Source: a virus. Taken from it: a DNA stretch of 51,308 nt. A program made the translations under genes and the position numbers. The notes beneath the pieces are model-generated. The model made no database searches. It worked only from the letters and a program-made list of their open reading frames with translations, and was not told where the DNA came from. Below, one piece after another: positions 45,642 through 51,308 of this stretch (the first letter of the stretch is position 1; each line of letters opens with the position of its first letter). The stretch covers positions 1 to 51,308 of IMG/VR virus record IMGVR_UViG_3300021404_000017. One strand, 5' to 3'.

Positions 45642-45842
45642 CTATCCGTTGGGGGGAACCAGAAACGTTCGCGCATTCGGCAGCACGGACACGCTCCGGA
45701 CTGTGTTCAGGACGTGGCAGGTGCGTTGCGGTGCCGTGGTAACCACCGGGGGTGTGAAGAAATACAGCGTGTACGGCAGCGTGTAAGGAAGGGATGGAGC
45801 GCCCGGTTGAAACTGGAACGGAAAACTGACCGGGAATGTCAT
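45642..45842 (-). CDS. Small Pro/Tyr-rich protein, 66 aa
   Basis: MTFPVSFPFQFQPGAPSLPY TLPYTLYFFTPPVV... is rich in Pro, Phe and Tyr, suggestive of a structural small protein at the tail tip. ATG 45842 overlaps the stop of the SGNH hydrolase gene. Function unknown. Confidence 0.65.
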   Translation of the reverse strand: MTFPVSFPFQFQPGAPSLPYTLPYTLYFFTPPVVTTAPQRTCHVLNTVRSVSVLPNARTFLVPPNG

Positions 45843-47410
45843 AGCAGTGCTGTGTTGATGGCCTGAGCCATCAGGTTGTGGCCTCGGCCTGTCGGGTGGG
45901 CGCCATCCGTCGTCATTGTTCCGATAACGAACTGCGCCCCGGACACTGTCGTAGCGGCGCCCGGTGACAAGACTGCCTGCGTGGAACTGGTGACAGAGAA
46001 GATGATGGTCGACAAGTTAGCGCCCGACGTACCCGCACCGACCACGACCACGGTCAACCCCACATCGCCGCCGTTTTCCTGGATGGCGGAATTGAAGTTC
46101 GCTGACGGCGCTGTGATCGTGGTTTGAGACGCAGTTATTGACCCTGTTGTGGTGCGCAGGGCGGGCGCCCAGAGTCCCGAGTTGAACGAGGATTCCGTCT
46201 GGCCGGCGGTGTCGAAGAACCCAGTGACCGGATGCCCGAAACTCCCAGCCAACAACGCCCCGGATGTTCCGACAGCCACAGGCGCCAACGTTGCGCCGTT
46301 GATGGGGCAGCCGGCACGCACCCACGCGTTGTGGGCTATGCGCTGCGGCTCGGTTGTCAACGGGGTTTGGTTGACCAGCGTTGCCCAGTTGTCCGTTGAG
46401 GTTGTCCTGGGGCTGATGGTGACCAGAAATACTTTGGCTATCCCCAACCTGCGTAGATTCTGGGCGATGCCGAGCAAGTTTGCCTGCAAAGCTGTTGCGG
46501 CTGCACCGTTCGCGATGTCGTTGGTGCCGTACTCGATGATCGCGGTGTTGCATTTCCCGGCGATGGTGAGCCTGTGGAAACTGCCGTTTGTGGTGAGGAA
46601 ACTCGACGCGGTGTCCCCGCTTTGCGCTATGTCGAGGAGCCCACCCACCCCATACAAGGCGCGCACACCGAACCCGCCGAGGCCGAGCGCAGGTTGCGTG
46701 AGGAGTGCGTCTTCTCCTATCGCCGCAGCGATGGAATCACCCAGCAAAACAACAGATTTCGCGCTTCTGCCGTTCTGGGGATAGCCGAGTAGGTTCGAGG
46801 GCCCGAAATAGTTCCCGGTGGTTGGGGTGATCGCTGCACTACCGGGAGCGGTTAAATCGCCTGTAACGAAACCACCTTGGGATGTGTACGTTCCGTAGGT
46901 GGGCCGCACCGGGTAGGCGGTGCCGCTGGAAAGGTAAGTTCGAATAGCTACGACATCACCTTGGGCGACGGACACGCCTAACAGGTCGGCCTGACTCCTT
47001 CCGCCCGGATCAAGGGTCGCGGTGGTGCGCCCCCCGAACGTCATTCGGTAGATAGTGCCCACCGTGGTACCGGGGTTAGTGCTGGAGACGACCTTCAACG
47101 AGGCGTTGAAACTGATCGACCCCGACGGGTCTGTGTCGAGCAGCGTGGCGGTGTACCAGTGAATCCACTCCGCTGTAACGTTCGATGCGGTGACGCCTAC
47201 TTTGAAAATCATTTCGCTGGTGCCGGTGGTGCTCGTAGCGTTGGGTGATTGCCCCAAACCCCAGCCTTGGTCGCCGATGGACACCAGCTTCGCGCCGCTT
47301 TGGATGGCGACGGTGTCCAGGTTGACGGCGGTTTCGACAGCCACTTCTTGCGCAGCTGTGAACGTTGAACCTGTCGTTTCGTTGGCCGGCAGCTGGCCTG
47401 GGAGCGTCAT
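45839..47410 (-). CDS. SGNH/GDSL hydrolase tail protein, 523 aa
   Basis: Residues 1-210 are a beta-rich attachment region. A SGNH hydrolase domain follows: Ser226 in VVLLGDSIAAAIGED (block I), Asn297 in EYGTNDIANG (block III), and Asp502/His505 in TTDGAHPTGRG (block V). It probably de-esterifies cell-surface glycolipid or arabinogalactan during adsorption. ATG 47410 overlaps the preceding stop (TGATG). Confidence 0.88.
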   Translation of the reverse strand: MTLPGQLPANETTGSTFTAAQEVAVETAVNLDTVAIQSGAKLVSIGDQGWGLGQSPNATSTTGTSEMIFKVGVTASNVTAEWIHWYTATLLDTDPSGSISFNASLKVVSSTNPGTTVGTIYRMTFGGRTTATLDPGGRSQADLLGVSVAQGDVVAIRTYLSSGTAYPVRPTYGTYTSQGGFVTGDLTAPGSAAITPTTGNYFGPSNLLGYPQNGRSAKSVVLLGDSIAAAIGEDALLTQPALGLGGFGVRALYGVGGLLDIAQSGDTASSFLTTNGSFHRLTIAGKCNTAIIEYGTNDIANGAAATALQANLLGIAQNLRRLGIAKVFLVTISPRTTSTDNWATLVNQTPLTTEPQRIAHNAWVRAGCPINGATLAPVAVGTSGALLAGSFGHPVTGFFDTAGQTESSFNSGLWAPALRTTTGSITASQTTITAPSANFNSAIQENGGDVGLTVVVVGAGTSGANLSTIIFSVTSSTQAVLSPGAATTVSGAQFVIGTMTTDGAHPTGRGHNLMAQAINTALL

Positions 47411-48870
47411 CAGGTGTACACCCAGTTGATCCGGCAATAGGCTGGGCCGCCGTTACCGCCTGCACCGGAGTTGTTGCCGTTCAGGGAAGCTCCACCTCCA
47501 CCGCCGCCGGCTCCGTAACCTGTTGGGGTTGCGCCGGCTTGGGCTGCCCCGGTGATCGAAGCCGCGCCACCACCGCCACCTAAACCGCCGACACTCGCTA
47601 CTGCCGCGTTCCCTACGCCTGGTGAAGCGCCACCCACGATTCCGCCGGCAGCCGCGGAGAAGGCGTAGTTGAATGTTTGGAAACCCCCAGCACCCCCAGC
47701 ACTGGCTGTGGGGGTTGTGGTGATTCCGCCGCCCGCACCCCCACCGGAGGGTGCGCTGTTAGCGGCGAGGCCACCCTGAACACCCGCACCACCAGTGGTG
47801 GATGCGGAACCACCGATAGCGCCGTTAATCACCGACTGGGCGATGTTTCCGCCCGTACCAGAAGATGCTGTTCCACCCGCTGCGGCGGTGCCTGCGACGG
47901 TGGAAATCGTGAACGACCCCGACGAGAACGAGGCTGCGGCGGAGATACCGCCGTTGTTGCCGTTCGTGGAATCCGTTGTCACCGCGGCACCCCCAGACCC
48001 GGGAGCGGGAAGGGTGATCGTGAAGGTTGTTCCGAGGAGTGCGGCGGGGATGAAGTAGTTCGATATGACTGCACCGGATGCGCCGCCACCGCCGCCGCAG
48101 CACACCGTCCCCGACGCCCAACGCCGACCGCTAGCACCGCCACTACCGGCTTGGATGAGGGATTCGATCCACACCCCCGTCACCCCAGTAGGAACGGTGA
48201 GGTTCGTTTGCGTTGTCGTGTACGCAACCCGCGTAGAAGAAAGATTCGTGACACCGGAGATGGGGAGGCTCGTGCCGTTAGTCAGATTGATGGAGGGTGT
48301 TCCAGTTATGGCGGGGGAAGTGCCCTCGAACGCAACAACATTCGCGTACACGTCAGCCCAATAATTCGATACGCTGCCCAGGTTGACGGTGTTCCCCGAT
48401 GCAGGAACAACACTCGCCGCAACCCCAGTTTGGTAGCGGGTATCCAACTGACCTAAGGGGGCGCCGGTGCTGATGATGTACCAAATGTTGGACGGTAAAT
48501 AGTATTGCAGCTGCACAGCCTGGAAAGGCAGTTGTAAAGTTCCTGACGTCGCTCCGGCGTGCGCGTTGAGAACGTCCGATCCGCCGCACGCATACGTCAC
48601 CGTGTTCGAACTGGAATCAACTTTTTTGATGAACACCACAGACCCGTCGGGGGGGGCTGCGGGGAGTGTCACCGTGAACGCACCGGATGTTGCGTTGCAT
48701 GGAATGATCTGGCCCGGTGATGCGGTGTACGCGGATGTTTGAACAGCGACGGGTTCGGCTTGAACACCGGCTGCGTTCACGGCTGCGCTGATGGCATTCA
48801 AATCCGCCGCAGTCACATTAGTGGGGGTTGGTGTCGCGCCGCCGTCGGTGTAGTTCGTTCGAAGTGTCAT
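47410..48870 (-). CDS. Glycine-rich minor tail / fibre protein, 486 aa
   Basis: A beta-rich N-terminal half (with CNATSGAFTVTLPAAPPDGS) is followed by a long Gly/Ala/Ser-rich region with GGGGGASGAVISNYF, GGAGAGGG and similar runs, ending AYCRINWVYT. This is the make-up of mycobacteriophage host-range tail fibres. ATG 48870 overlaps the Fn3-like gene's stop. Confidence 0.85.
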   Translation of the reverse strand: MTLRTNYTDGGATPTPTNVTAADLNAISAAVNAAGVQAEPVAVQTSAYTASPGQIIPCNATSGAFTVTLPAAPPDGSVVFIKKVDSSSNTVTYACGGSDVLNAHAGATSGTLQLPFQAVQLQYYLPSNIWYIISTGAPLGQLDTRYQTGVAASVVPASGNTVNLGSVSNYWADVYANVVAFEGTSPAITGTPSINLTNGTSLPISGVTNLSSTRVAYTTTQTNLTVPTGVTGVWIESLIQAGSGGASGRRWASGTVCCGGGGGASGAVISNYFIPAALLGTTFTITLPAPGSGGAAVTTDSTNGNNGGISAAASFSSGSFTISTVAGTAAAGGTASSGTGGNIAQSVINGAIGGSASTTGGAGVQGGLAANSAPSGGGAGGGITTTPTASAGGAGGFQTFNYAFSAAAGGIVGGASPGVGNAAVASVGGLGGGGGAASITGAAQAGATPTGYGAGGGGGGASLNGNNSGAGGNGGPAYCRINWVYT

Positions 48871-50162
48871 AGATTCAGCACATTCACTGTCTGTGTGTTT
48901 TGCGCGACCCGACCCGCTGCAGTGCTTATCTGGCAGGTCACCGGGTAACTACCTCCAGCGGTGCCGTCGGCGATAACCACCGTCGCTGTTGTGGTGGTGT
49001 GGCCGTTCAGTGGATTGCTCGCTGCTTGGCTGATCGACGTCACCGCGGTGTTCGCCGCAGGGGGGGTTGCTGCTGTGCCCGTAGAACCCGTGTCGGTGTA
49101 TTGCGTAGTGGACGGGTTGTTGATCGAGGTGACCAACGTGTTGATGGGAGGGGCTGCCGGCAACAGTGTTAGTGCTGCCGCACTCCACCATTGGTCGATG
49201 TTCGCCGCAGCGACAGACGCAGCAAATGACACGGTTGAGCCGCCCGACGACGGGCCGGCGGTGTACCCGACTAACAGGGCGAGCTGGTCCGATAACGCCA
49301 GTGAGATGTTTCCCGAGTTCTCCAAACTCATTCCGCCAGTGAGGGAAGACATGGCGGCGTTGATGGCCGACCCGGTGACGTTCACGGCGGACCACACCAC
49401 CATGTCGCCGTACACTGCGGAAACAGTCTGCGATGGTGAACCTTCTTGCCCGCCAGCGGTTCCGGTGTATTGGGTGGAACCCCACCCGACATAGGAAGAG
49501 CAGGCGACGACGACGCCGAACACGTTGCCGTACGATTGAACAGTCGCGCTGACTGTTTGCGAACCCGTTGCGGGGCTGGACAAACCGAAGTAGGCGATAC
49601 CGCCGTAGGCGGTGACATTCCACCCCAGCAACGTCATTGTTTGGGTGCCGTAAGAGCAGGTCATCAACGACGGAGTGAGTCCCGCAAAGAAACCGACTGA
49701 GGCGACCACATAGTTCGCGGACGATCCTCGGGTGTAGGTGCAGGTTGCGGTGAGCGTGGTTGTGGTTCCGGTGGCGTTGCCGATCTTCGTGCCCGTAGCC
49801 GAGGAATCGAGAGTTACCGGTGTGCCCGACGAGTTCGATCCCCGGTACAGGTTGTAGCCGGTAGCCCCCGGAACTGGGTTCCAGCCCAACCCCACAGATG
49901 ATGTTGTCCCCGTGAGGGTGGCGGTGACTTCATTCGACGGGGTGGTTTCCCCAGCGAAATTGACCGCTGTGACAACCCAGTAATAGGAGTTAGCCGCGAA
50001 CGAGCCGCCGATTGTGGAGGGGGAGTCAATCAACCCCACCGGGGGTGGAAGAAACGTTTCCGGTATGACCCAGTCCACCGTGGAAATGGCGTCCCCAGAA
50101 GGCATCCACGTGGTCCAGTCCCACGTAAAGTCCAGCACGTCCTCGGGAGCCTTCTCAAACAT
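48867..50162 (-). CDS. Tail protein with Fn3-like domain, 431 aa
   Basis: An Fn3-type segment (YYWVVTAVNFAGETTPSNEV TATL, then GYNLYRGSNSSGTPV) lies near residues 50-130. The remainder is Ser/Thr/Gly-rich with further beta domains. ATG 50162 overlaps the preceding stop; TTG 50165 is possible. Likely a surface adhesion module of the tail. Confidence 0.82.
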   Translation of the reverse strand: MFEKAPEDVLDFTWDWTTWMPSGDAISTVDWVIPETFLPPPVGLIDSPSTIGGSFAANSYYWVVTAVNFAGETTPSNEVTATLTGTTSSVGLGWNPVPGATGYNLYRGSNSSGTPVTLDSSATGTKIGNATGTTTTLTATCTYTRGSSANYVVASVGFFAGLTPSLMTCSYGTQTMTLLGWNVTAYGGIAYFGLSSPATGSQTVSATVQSYGNVFGVVVACSSYVGWGSTQYTGTAGGQEGSPSQTVSAVYGDMVVWSAVNVTGSAINAAMSSLTGGMSLENSGNISLALSDQLALLVGYTAGPSSGGSTVSFAASVAAANIDQWWSAAALTLLPAAPPINTLVTSINNPSTTQYTDTGSTGTAATPPAANTAVTSISQAASNPLNGHTTTTATVVIADGTAGGSYPVTCQISTAAGRVAQNTQTVNVLNL

Positions 50163-50359
50163 CAAGAGTCCTTTACGTGACGGATCTTCAGAGTGGTGGT
50201 GACGGTGCCGCGCTTCTTTTCCACCGCGACTTGCTCGACCACATAGGTTGGGTTGTTGCCGATCACCTTCCCGGTGTCGGCATCAAAAACGATCACTGCA
50301 TGGCCGTGGGGATGGTCAGAAGGTGCGCCGACGATGGGGACGTGGTGGAGTTGGTCCAT
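50162..50359 (-). CDS. Small late protein, 65 aa
   Basis: MDQLHHVPIVGAPSDHPHGH AVIVFDADTGKVIGNNPTYV ... has a small beta-barrel look with His-rich start. It overlaps neighbours by one base on each side (TGATG). Function unknown. Confidence 0.72.
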   Translation of the reverse strand: MDQLHHVPIVGAPSDHPHGHAVIVFDADTGKVIGNNPTYVVEQVAVEKKRGTVTTTLKIRHVKDS

Positions 50360-50541
50360 CAGAACCAGTAGCGGCGGTTACCGACTGCCACACCGAAGAA
50401 CGACAGAATTAGTAACACCAGGCCGACTGCGATGAGGAGTCCACCGACAAGAGTGAGCGCGTGCTCGACGCCGTAAGGAACTGCAAACCAGTCGGGCAAC
50501 AGCTTGCCGAGAACGAGCAGCACGATTCCGAGGATGATCAT
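50359..50541 (-). CDS. Small membrane protein, 60 aa
   Basis: MIILGIVLLVLGKLLPDWFA VPYGVEHALTLVGGLLIAVG LVLLILSFFG... has two transmembrane helices. ATG 50541 follows GGAGAAAGC and overlaps the preceding stop. Its place at the start of the late operon is unusual for a holin; role unknown. Confidence 0.75.
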   Translation of the reverse strand: MIILGIVLLVLGKLLPDWFAVPYGVEHALTLVGGLLIAVGLVLLILSFFGVAVGNRRYWF

Positions 50542-50690
50542 GCTTTCTCCCTTGGTAAACGGTCGATTAATCGGTCCAGGGCTCGCTGGTTGCTGCAGAT
50601 GATGCAGGCACCAGAGCACGTCGATGTTTTATGGGCCGGGTCGCCATCCTCGCGGGCGTCACGCAGATTCTTCAACGCTTCACGGATCAT
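50538..50690 (-). CDS. Small protein at start of late operon, 50 aa
   Basis: From ATG 50690: MIREALKNLRDAREDGDPAH KTSTCSGACIICSNQRALDR ... with CSGACIIC as a possible metal site. GTG 50711 (57 aa) is an alternative start. First frame after the early terminator; its stop overlaps the next ATG. Function unknown. Confidence 0.65.
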   Translation of the reverse strand: MIREALKNLRDAREDGDPAHKTSTCSGACIICSNQRALDRLIDRLPREKA

Positions 50691-50747
50691 GGAATGCAGC
50701 GGAACAACAGTCACAAACAGCCATGTCGGACCTCTGGTGTGTGCAAG

Positions 50748-50777
50748 AAAAAACCCCACACCGAAGGGGATGCGGGG
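50748..50777 (-). terminator. Intrinsic terminator of early leftward operon
   Basis: Minus-strand CCCCGCA (50777-50771) pairs with TGTGGGG (50760-50754) over a 10-nt loop, followed by TTTTTT (50753-50748). One pair is G-U only on the minus strand, which supports this direction. It ends early transcription before the late genes. Confidence 0.85.
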
Positions 50778-50849
50778 CTTGATTTAAGGCGCGTTTGTAA
50801 ACACCTTTTGCCGCGACAATAACACAGCAGGTCACAGAACAGGTGGCAC

Positions 50850-50863
50850 CGCGCGATGGCGCG
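50850..50863. promoter_or_regulatory. GC hairpin CGCGC-GATG-GCGCG
   Basis: A perfect 5-bp GC stem with a 4-nt loop in the gap between early and late operons, next to CGTCA repeats (50863-50876). Possible regulatory role near the late promoter; no T-run. Confidence 0.4.
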
Positions 50864-50877
50864 TCACGTCACGTCGT

Positions 50878-50891
50878 TAACCCCTAGGTTA
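50878..50891. repeat. TAACC-N4-GGTTA palindrome, copy 5
   Basis: TAACC CCTA GGTTA at the 3' end of the last early gene (its stop is 50889-50891), just before the early/late junction. Confidence 0.7.
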
Positions 50892-51269
50892 GAGGTCAGT
50901 ATCCGGTCGGCCTTTGATGGTGAAGTACACGTCTGGGCCAACCTTGTCCATCAGTTGCATCTCGTATGCGGCCCTGGACACCTGTGATTCTTCGCGCATC
51001 TGCTTGAGCTGGGACAGTGTGTAGCCGCGGCCGCGGTCGGGATTGCATGGCTCGCAATAAAGATCGTGTCTGCCTTTGTCGTCCATCACTAGGGCGATAC
51101 CGAGGTCCATGGAAAGTAGCTCGCCGCATCCGCAACAGCGGGCGTTCTTGAGTGCTTCCTCGATCCACTCGGGGCGTGCGTGGCAGTTGGCTGCAATGTC
51201 GTCGATTTGGGCGGCGTAGACGCCTAGCTGTATCAACCTTTCACGCTCTGTGTCGGTGAACTCGATCAT
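50889..51269 (-). CDS. Zinc-binding early protein, 126 aa
   Basis: MIEFTDTERERLIQLGVYAA QIDDIAANCHARPEWIEEAL is followed by CCGCGELL and YCEPCNPDRGRGYTL, two CxxC pairs of a zinc ribbon (treble-clef, HNH-like but lacking catalytic His). ATG 51269 is the same position as base 96 of the left end; the gene joins across the contig ends. It closes the early operon before the terminator. Confidence 0.78.
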   Translation of the reverse strand: MIEFTDTERERLIQLGVYAAQIDDIAANCHARPEWIEEALKNARCCGCGELLSMDLGIALVMDDKGRHDLYCEPCNPDRGRGYTLSQLKQMREESQVSRAAYEMQLMDKVGPDVYFTIKGRPDTDL

Positions 51270-51308
51270 GTTTTTCTCTCTAGACAGTTAGCGTCGAAAC
51301 CTAAACAC
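51174..51308. repeat. Terminal direct repeat, right copy
   Basis: Matches bases 1-135 with a single T/G difference at 9/51182. Real genome length after joining is about 51,173 bp. Confidence 0.95.
51266..51308 (-). CDS. 3' end of the 46-aa Cys-rich gene (cut by contig end)
   Basis: Only the last 14 codons of the gene at 93-233 are present here because of the terminal repeat. It is listed so that the duplicate is not counted as a new gene. Confidence 0.85.
   Translation of the reverse strand, partial: CLGFDANCLERKT

Noticed and set aside
47410-48870. Glycine-rich repeats as a CRISPR or tandem DNA repeat
   Set aside because: The repetition is at protein level (Gly/Ala runs), with irregular DNA units and an intact reading frame.

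Overview
The window looks like one complete genome of a temperate, long-tailed (siphovirus-type) actinobacteriophage of about 51.2 kb, assembled as a circle: the first 135 bases recur as the last 135 with a single mismatch. The host is very probably Mycobacterium or a close mycolic-acid-bearing relative. The reasons are a lysin B (mycolylarabinogalactan esterase type), a WhiB-like regulator, a secreted PE-PPE-domain hydrolase, high GC, frequent GTG/TTG starts and apparently leaderless promoters.

Layout on the circle. (1) Early leftward operon, minus strand, from the Cro-like gene at 8643 down to 1 and across the contig joint to 50889: excisionase-like HTH protein, WhiB, a Rad52/Sak-type annealing protein, an HNH nuclease, a DnaD-like replication protein followed by an iteron-like non-coding segment (candidate origin, 4213-4353), a DNA methyltransferase broken by a frameshift, and many small zinc-binding or unknown proteins, mostly joined by ATGA/GTGA overlaps. 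It ends at an intrinsic terminator (50748-50777). (2) Immunity region: repressor (plus, 8878-9300) divergent from Cro (minus), with a 14-bp operator-like direct repeat in the gap. (3) Minus-strand integration operon from 13303 down through a tyrosine integrase (9911-11164) to 9181, converging on the repressor. (4) A plus-strand operon, 13344-16474, of a dozen tiny often Cys-rich proteins plus a Dam-like methyltransferase, with recurring start-site boxes. (5) The late operon, minus strand, 50690 down to about 16488.

The late operon starts, unusually, with tail-fibre/receptor-type genes (Fn3-like, glycine-rich, SGNH hydrolase), a fibre-like paralogue pair and an HNH nuclease. It then runs through HNH, small and large terminase, portal, protease, capsid, connectors, major tail protein, tail-assembly chaperones with a CCCAAAA -1 slippery site, tape measure, minor tail proteins and the lysis region. 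The lysis region holds a papain-like protein interrupted by a LAGLIDADG intein, lysin A (NlpC/P60 + GH25-like), lysin B, an r1t-like holin and four further membrane proteins. It ends with two secreted mycobacterial-type proteins.

Most noteworthy: the intein sits exactly at the presumed catalytic Cys of the protease-like protein; a 14-bp palindrome TAACC-N4-GGTTA is repeated at five operon positions; the repressor and both divergent operons at 13.3 kb share a -10 box placed exactly 7 nt before the start codon; a plus-strand membrane-protein ORF sits between the tail-chaperone and tape-measure genes. No tRNA gene, CRISPR array or insertion sequence was recognised, and neither attP nor cos could be fixed from sequence alone.
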